DNA of 64,000 bases, taken from contig WTFX01000017.1 in assembly GCA_011523825.1 (NCBI GenBank), forward strand, positions 62,001 to 126,000. Direction: 5' to 3'. Origin of the DNA: Microthrixaceae bacterium (GTDB lineage: Bacteria > Actinomycetota > Acidimicrobiia > Acidimicrobiales > Poriferisodalaceae). Below are positions 33,713-44,796 of the stretch, in pieces. The notes below the pieces were generated by a model. It saw only the letters and a list, made by a program, of their open reading frames with translations, was not told where the DNA came from and searched no databases. The stretch's first letter is position 1. Each line of letters opens with the position of its first letter. The translations under genes were made by a program, and so were the position numbers.

Positions 33713-34657
33713 TCAGCCTCTGAGCTGCGCCATCGTCGGCAGGCTCGGCTGGGCGCCAGCGACCGTCACGGCCCAGGCTCCGGCTTGCACGGCCAGCCGC
33801 GCTGCCTCGGCGACTGTCGCGCCCGATGCCATGCCGACCGCGAACGCCCCGGCAAACGCGTCTCCGGCACCGGTGGCGTCCGCCACGGCGACCTGCGGCG
33901 CACCCACGGTGATCTCCCCGCCGGCATCGGCCGCCGCATCGGCCGTGCGCGGCGGGCGAACGACACAGCCCGCCGCGCCCCGCGTCTCCACGAGCACCGC
34001 TTCGGGACGCAGCTCGGGAACAGCGCCGGCGGCGTCAGGGTGACGCAACTGTCCGGCTTCGGCGCGATTCACGATGACAATGTCGGCCAGCGGCAGCACT
34101 GCGGGGGCGACGTCGTTGTAGGGAGCGGGATTCAGCACCACGAGCGTGCCGCCCGAGCGGGCGATCTCGGCGGCGGTCCGGGCGGCCTGAGCGCTCACCT
34201 CGCCCTGCAGCAGCAGCGCATCGGCCGCAGCGATCTCAGCGGCGGCTGCCTGCACGCCTCCCGCATCCAGCGATGCGTTGGCGCCTGCCGCCACCATGAT
34301 CGACACGTCATCGGGATCGACGGTGATCACGGCCAAGCCGGTCGGAACATCGACGCTGGCCACATGCCGGCAGTCGATCCCCTCCGCCTCGAGACCCGAG
34401 CGCAGCCAGCGGCCCTGCTCGTCGTCGCCGACCCGGCCCACCATCACCACGTGCGCGCCCAGCCGGGCCGCAACTACTGCCTGGTTGGCGCCCTTGCCGC
34501 CACGGAACCATGCAATGCGATCGGCGTGCATCGTCTCGTCGGGCGACGGGCGCCTCGGCACCCACAGCGTCACGTCAGCGTTCAGGCTCCCGACTACGAC
34601 GATCCGCGGCCCCCGAGGCCCCCCGGCGCCCTCGGTTCTCGACGGGCTATTGCTCAT
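33713..34657 (-). CDS. rbsK: Ribokinase-like sugar kinase
   Basis: PfkB-family kinase that most likely converts ribose to ribose 5-phosphate. VVGSLNADVTLWVPRRPSPDETMHA and FRGGKGANQAVVAARLGA form the first PfkB signature (GGKGAN), and VAVADATGAGDAFAGAFAVGMASG the second, with the catalytic Asp in GAGD. The ATG at 34655-34657 gives 314 residues, standard for RbsK. It overlaps the Rieske oxygenase by 11 nt, so both are co-transcribed, an odd partner with no obvious pathway link. No ribose transporter is seen nearby; related sugar or nucleoside kinases cannot be fully excluded. Confidence 0.88.
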   Translation of the reverse strand: MSNSPSRTEGAGGPRGPRIVVVGSLNADVTLWVPRRPSPDETMHADRIAWFRGGKGANQAVVAARLGAHVVMVGRVGDDEQGRWLRSGLEAEGIDCRHVASVDVPTGLAVITVDPDDVSIMVAAGANASLDAGGVQAAAAEIAAADALLLQGEVSAQAARTAAEIARSGGTLVVLNPAPYNDVAPAVLPLADIVIVNRAEAGQLRHPDAAGAVPELRPEAVLVETRGAAGCVVRPPRTADAAADAGGEITVGAPQVAVADATGAGDAFAGAFAVGMASGATVAEAARLAVQAGAWAVTVAGAQPSLPTMAQLRG

Positions 34658-35765
34658 CGCCGAGTGCTGAACGGACCAGGGCTCCGAGATGGGCCACCGC
34701 ATCCTCGCTGTGAACCGATGCCGTGCCCGACGGGTCGCAGACGAGTGGCCCCGGCCGGTAGCCGCGGCTGCGAACACCGCGCTGGGTCGACTCGACGAGC
34801 CCCAGGTCCTCGGTCACCGTGGTGTTCCAGTCCAGGTCGATGATGCCCTGCTGTACTTCGGTCGGCTCGGGGCTGTCGAACCACCATTCCCGGATGAGCA
34901 GCGTTCGATCGGGACCGAGGGGCACCCAGCGATAGGTATTGAGTGCTTGGCCCGGGTAGCACTGGAACGACGAGGCCGGCCAGATGTAGAAGGCGGCGTA
35001 GTCGTCGCTGTCGATCGGCCGGGTGTAACGGGAACGCTCGTCAGGGACACCCCGCGCGGTGTGACGGATCACCCTGCCGTCGGGGCGCACCCGGTAGCTG
35101 GCTGGGTCGACGACACCCGACGTGAACGATCGATGCACGTTGGGGCAGTGGTAGCACTCGTTGTAGTTCTCGACCGCAATCTTCCAGTTGGCCTCGATGA
35201 CCTGCGTCCGGCGCCACGTCAGCACCCGGGTCTCGGCCTGCGGGGCGAGCCCCAGGAGCTCGTCTTCCACACCGGGAGCGTGATGGGCCAGCGGTGGCGC
35301 ATCGGGATCCACGTTGACGAACAGGAACCCGGCGAGGCGGTCCACCTGCACAGGCGGGATGCACAGTTCGCCTACCTCGCGGCTGCGGCCGCTTGCCAGC
35401 CTGCCGTCCAGCTCGTACACCCAGGCGTGGTACGGGCACGTGATGAGACCCGGGGTGTCTGTCACATCGCCTCCAGCTCGCTGTGGCGGGAACAGCTCAT
35501 GGCCGCGGTGCTGGCAGACGTTGAAGAAGCCGCGGATCTGGCCGCCGTCATTGACCACGAAGATCGGCTCATCGCCGACGGTTGCCGTGAGCACCCGGCC
35601 GGGCCCGCCCACCTGGGACTGGTGACCGACGAGGTGCCAGGAGCGCGCGAAGACCTCCGACAGCTCAGCGGCGTGTATCTCGGGATCGATGTAGTAGCGA
35701 GCTGCCAGCGCACTGCGCGCCGCGGCATCGGACTCACTTGGCACCAGTGTCTGGTGGGCTGCCAC
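34647..35765 (-). CDS. Rieske non-heme iron oxygenase, alpha subunit
   Basis: Ring-hydroxylating-type oxygenase of 372 residues. The Rieske [2Fe-2S] site is complete: CQHRGHEL (C-x-H) and CPYHAW (C-x2-H). The catalytic domain begins IEANWKIAVENYNECYHCPNVH, giving the His pair of the mononuclear iron site. The NYNECYHC arrangement and overall length resemble choline/carnitine-type monooxygenases more than aromatic dioxygenases, but the substrate is not proven. The start is GTG at 35763-35765. No beta subunit, ferredoxin or reductase is next to it. A choline link would fit the choline-sulfatase at 61815-63323, far away; this is only a suggestion. Confidence 0.88.
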   Translation of the reverse strand: MAAHQTLVPSESDAAARSALAARYYIDPEIHAAELSEVFARSWHLVGHQSQVGGPGRVLTATVGDEPIFVVNDGGQIRGFFNVCQHRGHELFPPQRAGGDVTDTPGLITCPYHAWVYELDGRLASGRSREVGELCIPPVQVDRLAGFLFVNVDPDAPPLAHHAPGVEDELLGLAPQAETRVLTWRRTQVIEANWKIAVENYNECYHCPNVHRSFTSGVVDPASYRVRPDGRVIRHTARGVPDERSRYTRPIDSDDYAAFYIWPASSFQCYPGQALNTYRWVPLGPDRTLLIREWWFDSPEPTEVQQGIIDLDWNTTVTEDLGLVESTQRGVRSRGYRPGPLVCDPSGTASVHSEDAVAHLGALVRSALGDEQ

Positions 35766-35818
35766 TGGACGGTATTGTGCCGCGTCCCGATGACCTGCTG
35801 TGACCGCCGAATGTGCGC

Positions 35819-36916
35819 ATGAACCTGCCCAGCACCATGCGTGCAGCGCTGCTGGTTGGCCACGGCGGCCCCGAGATGATCGAGGTGCGCGACGACGTGC
35901 CGGTGCCGGTGCCCGGCCCCGACGAGGTGCTCATCAAGGTGGCGGCGTGCGGCATCAACAACACCGACATCAACACGCGTGTGGCCTGGTACAGCAAATC
36001 GGTGACGGAGGCGACGTCGGGCGAGGGATACGCGGACGCCGATGCGGCTGATTCCACCTGGGGCGGCCGGGGCGTGGAGTTCCCACGCATCCAGGGCGCC
36101 GATGTGGTGGGAGCGGTGGTGGCCGCCGGGGAACGCGCCGATGCGGGCCTGGTGGGATGCCGGGTCATGGTGGAGCCATGGCTGAAGGACCCCGCCGACC
36201 CGGCTGACCGGAGCAAGGCGCGCTATCTCGGCAGCGAGGCGGACGGCGGCTTCGCAGAGTTCGCCGCGGTGCCCGCGGTGAACGTGTACCCGGTCGAGAG
36301 TGATCTTTCTGATGCCGAGCTGGCGACCTTCGCCTGCGCCTCCTCGACGGCAGAGCACATGCTCCAGCGCATCGGGCTTGCCGGCGGCGAGAGCATTGCC
36401 GTCCCCGGTGCGAGCGGCGGCGTGGGCTCGGCACTGGTGCAGCTCGCGAAGCGGCGCGGTGCACAGGTGGTGGCCGTCGCCGGCGCCTCCAAGGCGGCGC
36501 AGGTGCTCGAGCTCGGGGCCGACGTGGTGGTGCCGCGGCAGGGCCCCGAGCACGATGTCGCCGCGGCGGTCGAGGCCAACGGCGGGCCGTTCGACGCCGT
36601 CGCTGACGTGGTCGGCGGTGATGCTGTCGCCCGGTGGCTCGGCGCACTGGCAGGACGCGGGCGATACGTCACCTCGGGAGCCATTGCCGGTCCGATGGTG
36701 GAGCTGGATCTGCGCACGGTGTACCTCAACGACCTGGAGCTGTACGGCGCCACGATCTACGGGCCGGGACTGTTCGCCGATCTGGTCGGCTATATCGAGC
36801 GCGGCGAGATCCGCCCGGTGCTCGGCGGCACGTTCCCCCTCGAGCGCATCCGCGAGGCGCAGGAGGCCTTTGTGCGCAAGGAGCACTTCGGCAACCTGGT
36901 GATGACGCTCTCCTGA
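35819..36916 (+). CDS. Zinc-type/quinone oxidoreductase-like alcohol dehydrogenase (MDR family)
   Basis: NAD(P)-dependent medium-chain dehydrogenase/reductase of 365 residues. The N-terminal GroES-like domain shows VPVPVPGPDEVLIKVAACGINNTDIN; the Rossmann motif is IAVPGASGGVGSALVQLAKRRGAQVV. Canonical zinc ligands (C-G-x-C-H) are replaced by ACGINNTD, so it is closer to the quinone oxidoreductase or zinc-free branch. The C-terminus LGGTFPLERIREAQEAFVRKEHFGNLVM is typical. The ATG at 35819 is used; it is divergent from the Rieske gene with only 53 nt between starts, so the two promoters must overlap. The substrate is unknown. Confidence 0.88.
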   Translation: MNLPSTMRAALLVGHGGPEMIEVRDDVPVPVPGPDEVLIKVAACGINNTDINTRVAWYSKSVTEATSGEGYADADAADSTWGGRGVEFPRIQGADVVGAVVAAGERADAGLVGCRVMVEPWLKDPADPADRSKARYLGSEADGGFAEFAAVPAVNVYPVESDLSDAELATFACASSTAEHMLQRIGLAGGESIAVPGASGGVGSALVQLAKRRGAQVVAVAGASKAAQVLELGADVVVPRQGPEHDVAAAVEANGGPFDAVADVVGGDAVARWLGALAGRGRYVTSGAIAGPMVELDLRTVYLNDLELYGATIYGPGLFADLVGYIERGEIRPVLGGTFPLERIREAQEAFVRKEHFGNLVMTLS

Positions 36917-36938
36917 GCCGTCCCCCTGTCCCAAGTGA

Positions 36939-37010
36939 GCCCGAGGTGGGAATCGAACCCACAACCCCCGCTTTACAAGAGCGGTGCTCTGGCCGTTGAG
37001 CTACTCGGGC
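36939..37010 (-). tRNA. tRNA-Thr(UGU)
   Basis: The 72-nt cloverleaf on the minus strand has acceptor stem GCCCGAG/CTCGGGC, D-arm GCTC-GAGC, anticodon stem CCGCT/AGCGG with loop CTTGTAA (anticodon TGT), and T-arm GTGGG-TTCGATT-CCCAC. No CCA is encoded. The anticodon reads ACA and related Thr codons. It lies between the MDR dehydrogenase and rlmB. Confidence 0.97.
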
Positions 37011-37043
37011 GCTCACTCCAGCGTAAGGCTGGGGACGGCTGAA

Positions 37044-38000
37044 TCAGGCAGGATTGCCGGCTCGAGCACGAGCGATGTCGAATAGGGCAACGGCTGCGGC
37101 CGCTGCGACGTTGAGCGATTCGATGCGCCCGAGCACCGGGATGGACACCACCTGGTCGCATCGGCGCTCGACCAGCGCTGACAATCCCCGGCCTTCGGCG
37201 CCCAGCACCAGCACCAGCGGTTCGTCGCCGACCCGCAGCGACTCGAGCCCGTCTGGTGCGTCGCCGTCGAGGCCGATGGCCCACAGGCCGGCATCGCGGA
37301 GCTTTGCGAGCGCAGCGGGCAGGCCGCCGACCAGGGCGATCGGCAGGTACTCGATGGCGCCTGCGGCGGCCTTCACCGCGGCTGGCGTGAGGTTCGCCGA
37401 GCGGTGGCTGGTGAGCACAACGCCGGTGGCGCCGGCAACTTCGGCCGTGCGCAGGATGGCGCCGAGGTTGCCCGGGTCGGTAACGCCGTCGGTCGCCACG
37501 ACGAGCGGCGGCGTGTTCCCCGCAGGTCTCGCCAGCTCCTCCAGCGGCACGGGCTGAACTGCAGCGGCCTTGGCGATCACGCCCTGCGGTGCGGCGGTGA
37601 GCGCCGACTCGTCCAGCTTGCGGCGGGTGATCTCGCGCACGGGAACTCGCCGGTCGCCGGCCAGGTCGACGATCTCGGCCAGCGTGGCAGCCGAGTGGGC
37701 ATCCTCGGAGATCAGCACCTCGTGCACTTTGCGCTTGCCGGCCCGCAACAGCTCGCGCACGGCCTGCCGGCCTTCGACGTGGTCGCCGCCCAGACCTCGC
37801 GGCCGCGATTGCTGCCGCTCAGACTGCGATTGGTTCGCGGAACCCCGCCCGACGCCAGGACGGCTGCCAGAGCCGGTTCGCCGCTGCTGTCCCTCACCCC
37901 CGCGACCTGAGGCCCGGTTGCTTCGCTGGCGGCGCGGTGGCGCAGCACCCCGCCCGCTGCGAGGAGGGGGGCTCCGGCGCCTGCCTCGTTCCGCGCTCAT
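37044..38000 (-). CDS. rlmB: 23S rRNA 2'-O-methyltransferase RlmB (TrmH/SpoU family)
   Basis: SpoU-family enzyme that methylates a guanosine ribose (G2251) in 23S rRNA. After a disordered Arg/Gly/Ser-rich head of about 70 residues comes GDHVEGRQAVRELLRAGKRKVHEVLI (RlmB N-domain), then the knotted SAM site with VTDPGNLGAILRTAEVAGATGVVL, LGAEGRGLSALVERRCDQVVSIPVLGRIESLNVAAAAAVALFDI (motifs 2 and 3). The length of 318 is normal once the head is counted. It overlaps ispF by 4 nt; the order ispD-ispF-rlmB is common in actinobacteria, where cysS often sits between. cysS is absent here. Confidence 0.94.
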   Translation of the reverse strand: MSAERGRRRSPPPRSGRGAAPPRRQRSNRASGRGGEGQQRRTGSGSRPGVGRGSANQSQSERQQSRPRGLGGDHVEGRQAVRELLRAGKRKVHEVLISEDAHSAATLAEIVDLAGDRRVPVREITRRKLDESALTAAPQGVIAKAAAVQPVPLEELARPAGNTPPLVVATDGVTDPGNLGAILRTAEVAGATGVVLTSHRSANLTPAAVKAAAGAIEYLPIALVGGLPAALAKLRDAGLWAIGLDGDAPDGLESLRVGDEPLVLVLGAEGRGLSALVERRCDQVVSIPVLGRIESLNVAAAAAVALFDIARARAGNPA

Positions 38001-38506
38001 TGCCTGCGTCCGGCGAGCCGTGCTGATCGCTGCTCGCCCGCGGCGAGCAGGAGGGCCACGGCATGGGCCACGATGCCGTCGCTGCCGCCGAGCCCCTCGG
38101 TGCGCTTGCCGCAGACCGTGACCGGCCCACCGGCTGCGCTGCTGAGCCGCTCCTGCATGTCATCGCGGTGCGGGCCGATCATCGGCCGGTCGCAGATCAC
38201 CGTGCAATCGGCGTTCGCCAACTGCCAGCCGGCGTCGGCGAGATGGGCGGCAACCAGTCTCAGCATCTCGATGCTGTCAGCACCACGCCAACGCTCATCG
38301 CTGTCGGGAAAGTGCGTGCCGATGTCGCCAAGACCAGCAGCGCTCAACATCGCATCGATCACCGCATGCGCAACGACATCAGCATCGCTGTGCCCTGCCA
38401 ACGGCCGCTCTCCAGGAAACCGGACCCCGCCCAGCACCAGCGTCCGCCCCCCGGCATCGGCACCATCGGTGAACGGATGCGCGTCGTAGCCGTGCCCCAC
38501 CCGCAT
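37997..38506 (-). CDS. ispF: 2-C-methyl-D-erythritol 2,4-cyclodiphosphate synthase
   Basis: Fifth step of the MEP isoprenoid pathway, releasing CMP to form the cyclic diphosphate. The metal-binding GYDAH motif is at the N-terminus (MRVGHGYDAHPF), followed by LAGHSDADVVAHAVIDAMLSAAGLGDIGTHFPDSD and CDRPMIGPHRDDMQERL. The C-terminal motif is KRTEGLGGSDGIVAHAVALL (usually K-T-x-E-x-L-G). The ATG at 38504-38506 matches the usual start of the family; a GTG at 38542 would add 12 residues. The zinc His and Asp are present. It lies between ispD and rlmB, all on one transcript. Confidence 0.95.
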   Translation of the reverse strand: MRVGHGYDAHPFTDGADAGGRTLVLGGVRFPGERPLAGHSDADVVAHAVIDAMLSAAGLGDIGTHFPDSDERWRGADSIEMLRLVAAHLADAGWQLANADCTVICDRPMIGPHRDDMQERLSSAAGGPVTVCGKRTEGLGGSDGIVAHAVALLLAAGEQRSARLAGRRQ

Positions 38507-38553
38507 CGCCGGACCGCGCTCGCCCCCGTCAGCCCTCGTCACACCGCTTGACG

Positions 38554-39249
38554 CTAGAGCCCGCCGCCCGCAGCGCGGCCGCCCAGCAAGGCCTCCACGA
38601 TCACCAAGTCGTCGGCGGTAGTGACCTTGTGTGCCGCAGCCTCACCCGGCACTGCCATCACGGTGCCACCCGCAGCCTCCACCAGCGCAGCATCGTCGGT
38701 GGCCTCCGGCTCGCCGGCATGCGCCGCCACCAGCACCTCCCGCCGAAATGCCTGCGGGGTCTGGATGGCAAAGAGTCCCGAACGATCCACCGTCCCCGCA
38801 ACCACTCCCCCCGAGTCGCCCCATTCCGGCACTCGCTTCAGCGTGTCGCTCACCGCAAGTGCCGGCACCGCTGCATCCGCCCCACCCCGAACAACAGCAA
38901 TCACGCTCTCGAACAGCCCGGCAGAAGCCCCCGGCCGAGCAGCGTCATGACACACCACCACATCCACATCGTCGGGAACCGTCGCCAACCCAGCCCGGAC
39001 CGACCCCGATCGGGTCGCCCCCCCAGCTACAACCACGTCGACCCCGTGAGCGCCGTCCGCCAGCTCGTCCACCGTGTGCATCGGAACCACCAACGTGACC
39101 CCATCGCAAGCTGCCCGAGCCGCCTCGACGCTCCAATCAACTATCGAGCGCCCCGCAACGGCAGCCATCACCTTCGAAGCCCCACCGGCAACTGCCCCAA
39201 ACCGAGTCCCCGCCCCAGCAGCCAGCACCAGAGCCCACGAGCGTCCCAC
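38554..39249 (-). CDS. ispD: 2-C-methyl-D-erythritol 4-phosphate cytidylyltransferase
   Basis: Third step of the MEP pathway, transferring CMP from CTP. The N-terminal nucleotide loop LVLAAGAGTRFGAVAGGASKVMAAVAGRSIVDWSVEA has the G-x-G-x-R and Lys that bind CTP. CHDAARPGASAGLFESVI and FAIQTPQAFRREVL are other family motifs, and TDDAALVEAAGG leads to VPGEAAAHKVTTADDLVIVEALL. The start is GTG at 39247-39249; 231 residues is normal. It heads the isoprenoid unit, upstream of ispF by 11-48 nt depending on its start. CarD, often upstream in actinobacteria, is absent. Confidence 0.95.
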   Translation of the reverse strand: MGRSWALVLAAGAGTRFGAVAGGASKVMAAVAGRSIVDWSVEAARAACDGVTLVVPMHTVDELADGAHGVDVVVAGGATRSGSVRAGLATVPDDVDVVVCHDAARPGASAGLFESVIAVVRGGADAAVPALAVSDTLKRVPEWGDSGGVVAGTVDRSGLFAIQTPQAFRREVLVAAHAGEPEATDDAALVEAAGGTVMAVPGEAAAHKVTTADDLVIVEALLGGRAAGGGL

Positions 39250-39300
39250 GGACTCAGTCTGCCGCTCGATGACCGAGCGAGACGAGGGCTTCGGAATCAG

Positions 39301-40113
39301 CTACCGAAACGTCAGCCCGCGCCGACGCCGCCGACCACGAAGCGCAACAACGGTCACAACCAAAAAGATGAAGCCAAGAACAACCCACCAGATCACCGCG
39401 ATCCGAATCCCCCGCGAAGCACGTTCAGCCAACCGCTCAGCCTCCGCCTCAGCCGCAGCAAGCTCGGCATCCAGCAGCTCACCCGAAACACGCAGCTCCC
39501 GAACTCCCCCCTCGTTCAGCGTCATCACGCCCTCGGCAGGCAAGCTCCCAGCCCCTTGAGGCACGGTCGCCCGCACCACCAGCGTCACCAGCTCGTCGAG
39601 CGGCGCGCCCGCCCGCGCCTCGATCTCGGGAATCGGCAACCCGAACAGCTCGCCTTCCAAGGCGTCAGCGGTGGCCGGATTCACCAGCCCGGCTGCCGGA
39701 CGGTCGAGGCCGACGGTCACCGTCAGGTCGTAGATCACCAGTGCCCCGTCACGCGAACCCACGAACGTCGCTGATCGGAACAAGCCCGCTGAGCCGTCCG
39801 CCGGCCGGTCGATCTCGGCGAGCACCGCCGCCAGCTCGGCGGGCGACGAGAAGCGCTTGGATGCCACCACCCGGAGGCGCTCGCCCGCGGGCGTCTGCTC
39901 GCCGAACTGCCGGACGTCCCAGCCGACTAGGTCGTCGGTCACGATGATCTCGCCCAGGTCGGGCACCCATCGCATTACCGCTTCGTCGAACGTGACCTCG
40001 ACGGTGACCTTGCCGGCGCCGTCATGCGCGATGTCGATGTCGACGACGATGTCAGCGCGGCAGCCTGCCGCCAGCACCAGTACGCCGAGCAGCACGAGCG
40101 CAGCGCCAAGCAT
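39301..40113 (-). CDS. LppM-like lipoprotein with C-terminal membrane helix
   Basis: Predicted lipoprotein of 270 residues. The signal peptide MLGAALVLLGVLVLAAGC ends in a lipobox (LAAGC), so Cys18 should be lipidated. A beta-rich exported domain follows (DIVVDIDIAHDGAGKVTVEVTFDEAVMRW to about residue 210), then a helical Ala/Glu stretch, one membrane helix (IAVIWWVVLGFIFLVVTVVAL, about 240-260) and a basic tail. This order resembles mycobacterial LppM, an envelope and phagosome-related lipoprotein. The assignment is from architecture, not close identity. The ATG at 40111-40113 is chosen because it gives the clean signal peptide. Confidence 0.75.
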   Translation of the reverse strand: MLGAALVLLGVLVLAAGCRADIVVDIDIAHDGAGKVTVEVTFDEAVMRWVPDLGEIIVTDDLVGWDVRQFGEQTPAGERLRVVASKRFSSPAELAAVLAEIDRPADGSAGLFRSATFVGSRDGALVIYDLTVTVGLDRPAAGLVNPATADALEGELFGLPIPEIEARAGAPLDELVTLVVRATVPQGAGSLPAEGVMTLNEGGVRELRVSGELLDAELAAAEAEAERLAERASRGIRIAVIWWVVLGFIFLVVTVVALRGRRRRRGLTFR

Positions 40114-40181
40114 GCGGCGACGCGGGTTCTGGCAAGCCTCTGGCCCCGGCGAACCGCACGCAGGTATTCGCCGGAACACGC

Positions 40182-42683
<2,502 letters not shown>

Positions 42684-42860
42684 TGGGCCTCCTGGTCTGA
42701 GCCTTGCACCCCGTCCTGCACAGAGCGCCGAAGGTCTCCTGAGCGCAGTGTAACGATGCCCTGCCGCATCGCTCCCTCATGATTCTGGGGCTCCTCGCGC
42801 CCGCCGACGGCCGCGCGCCACGAGTGCGGCAACAGCGCCGCTGTCGTTTACGGTTGCGCC

Positions 42861-43892
42861 GTGGCGCCCCTTTCCCCGTTGCAGGCCCGGCCCGATGCCG
42901 AGGCTGACCTGGCCCGTGTGGAGGCCGCCTTGCGCGCTGCGGCGGTCACCGGCGACGAGTTCCTCACCGAGGTGACCTCGCACCTGATCCCTGCGGGCGG
43001 CAAGCGGCTGAGGCCCGCATTCGTCATTGCGTCGGCGCTCGCGCTCGATCACGACGGCGCTGCGGCCGATGCGGTCACCGACGAGATGGTGTGCGGCGGC
43101 GTTGCGGTGGAGCTGGTGCACCTGGGCTCGCTGTACCACGACGACGTCATGGACGACGCAGAGACCCGCCGCGGCATCGAGGCGGTGAATCACCGCTGGG
43201 GCAACCTGAAGGCGATCCTGGCCGGCGACTTCCTGCTGGCCAAGGCGTCGGAGCTGGCGGCGTCGCTGGGCACCGAGGTGGCCGCGCTGCTGGCCGCCAC
43301 GATCGGCCGGCTGTGCGAGGGTCAGGTGCGCGAGCTGCAGCTGATCTATGACCGGAGCCGCACTGAGGACCAGTACTTCCTGGCCATCCAGGGAAAGACC
43401 GCAGAACTGTACGCAACGTCGTGCCGCATCGGCGGGCTGGTGGCCGGCGTCGACGGTCAGACCCTGGACCGCCTCACCAGCTTCGGGCTCGCCTATGGCA
43501 TGGCATTCCAGATCGTCGATGACGTGCTCGACCTGGTTGCCTCCGACGAGGAGCTCGGCAAGCCCTCGGGCAACGACTTGCGTGAGGGCGTGTACACGCT
43601 GCCGGTGATCCGGATGCTGGCGGACGGGTACGCAGACGGTGAGCGCCTGAGCGAGCTGCTCGGCGAGCCGCTCGACGACGACCGGCGGGATCGGGCCCGG
43701 GCGATCGTGGTGGACGGCCCCGAGATCGCCAGCTCGGTGCAGACCGCGCAGCGCTACGTGACTGCGGCCCTCGATGCGCTGACGCCGCTGCAGGCCACAC
43801 CGGGGGTGGTCGGGCTCCGTGCCGCAGCGTCGAACCTGCTCAGCACGCTGCCCTTGTCCGCTGGGGCTGGCGCAGCCGCGGGCGCCGATTGA
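42861..43892 (+). CDS. Polyprenyl diphosphate synthase (trans, medium/long chain)
   Basis: Trans-isoprenyl diphosphate synthase that chains IPP units to make a quinone side chain or similar. The first Asp-rich motif is YHDDVMDDAETRRG (DDxxD) and the second is FQIVDDVLDLVASDEELGKPSGNDLREG. The FQIVDD form and the small residues before motif 1 (HLGSLYHDD) fit hexa- to octaprenyl synthases such as GrcC/HepT, giving menaquinone chains. The GTG at 42861 is the start; the length of 343 is normal. It ends overlapping or abutting folP. Chain length cannot be read exactly. Confidence 0.92.
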   Translation: MAPLSPLQARPDAEADLARVEAALRAAAVTGDEFLTEVTSHLIPAGGKRLRPAFVIASALALDHDGAAADAVTDEMVCGGVAVELVHLGSLYHDDVMDDAETRRGIEAVNHRWGNLKAILAGDFLLAKASELAASLGTEVAALLAATIGRLCEGQVRELQLIYDRSRTEDQYFLAIQGKTAELYATSCRIGGLVAGVDGQTLDRLTSFGLAYGMAFQIVDDVLDLVASDEELGKPSGNDLREGVYTLPVIRMLADGYADGERLSELLGEPLDDDRRDRARAIVVDGPEIASSVQTAQRYVTAALDALTPLQATPGVVGLRAAASNLLSTLPLSAGAGAAAGAD

Positions 43893-43894
43893 GC

Positions 43895-44785
43895 GTGGCC
43901 GGGCCGCAGATGCCGCCGGGCTGGCCGATCCGGCGCCGCTACCGGCATGGCTGGTGGGATCCCGGTCGTGGACCGTGCTGGCAATGGGGATCCCGCACGT
44001 TCGTGATGGGCATCATCAACGCCACCGACGACTCGTTCTCCGGCGACGGCGTGGCCGATCGGCTCGACGAAGCGCTGGCGCTGACACACGAACTCGTCGA
44101 TGGCGCCGTCGACATCATCGACATCGGCGGCGCATCCAGTCGACCCGGTGCCGAGCCCACGCCCATCGATGTGGAACGCAAGCGCGTGGTCCGGGTGATC
44201 GAGGCCGTGCGGGCAGAACTGGACCGCATCGGAGCCGATCTGCCGATCTCGGTGGACACGACGTGGGCCGAGGTGGCCGAACCCGCCTTCGATGCCGGCG
44301 CGTCAGTCGTGAACGACATCACCGGTTTTCGCCTCGATCCCGATCTCGCGCCGCTGGTGGCCGAACGCGGCGCCGCCGCCGTGCTCATGCACAACCAGCG
44401 AGGCCGACCGCACACCGACCTGATCGCCGATGTGACGGCCGGGCTCACAGCCAGCCTCCGGATCTGCGCCGAGGCCGGCGTGAACACCGACCGCGTTGTG
44501 GTCGATCCCGGGTTCGGCTTCGGCTTCGGCGTGGCGCAGAACCTGGAGATGATGCGCCGGCTGCCCGAGCTCTGGGCGCTCGAGCTGCCCCTGCTCATCG
44601 GCACCTCGCGCAAGTCCACCATCGGTGCGGTCACCAACGCCGAGATCGACGATCGCCTGTTCGGCACCGCCGCCACCATCACGGCCGCCATCTACGCGGG
44701 CATCGACATTGTGCGGGTTCACGACGCCGCCGAGATGGCTCAGGCCATCCAGATGACCGACGCCATCGTCCGCCCCACTGGCTAG
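43895..44785 (+). CDS. folP: Dihydropteroate synthase (FolP family)
   Basis: TIM-barrel enzyme joining p-aminobenzoate to the pterin diphosphate in folate synthesis. The motifs are present but diverged: MGIINATDDSFSGDG (usual NVTPDSFSDGG), DIGGASSRPGAEPTP (usual GGESTRPGA), DPGFGFGFG (a Phe where GFGK is common), TSRKSTIG and VRVHDA. The Asn, Asp, SRKS Lys and RVHD residues expected for catalysis are kept. It is separate from folB/folK (48007-48872) by about 3 kb. A GTG at 43895 or an in-frame TTG at 43889 may be the start. Being a FolP2-like non-canonical paralogue remains possible. Confidence 0.87.
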   Translation: MAGPQMPPGWPIRRRYRHGWWDPGRGPCWQWGSRTFVMGIINATDDSFSGDGVADRLDEALALTHELVDGAVDIIDIGGASSRPGAEPTPIDVERKRVVRVIEAVRAELDRIGADLPISVDTTWAEVAEPAFDAGASVVNDITGFRLDPDLAPLVAERGAAAVLMHNQRGRPHTDLIADVTAGLTASLRICAEAGVNTDRVVVDPGFGFGFGVAQNLEMMRRLPELWALELPLLIGTSRKSTIGAVTNAEIDDRLFGTAATITAAIYAGIDIVRVHDAAEMAQAIQMTDAIVRPTG

Positions 44786-44796
44786 GCCCTGACGGC

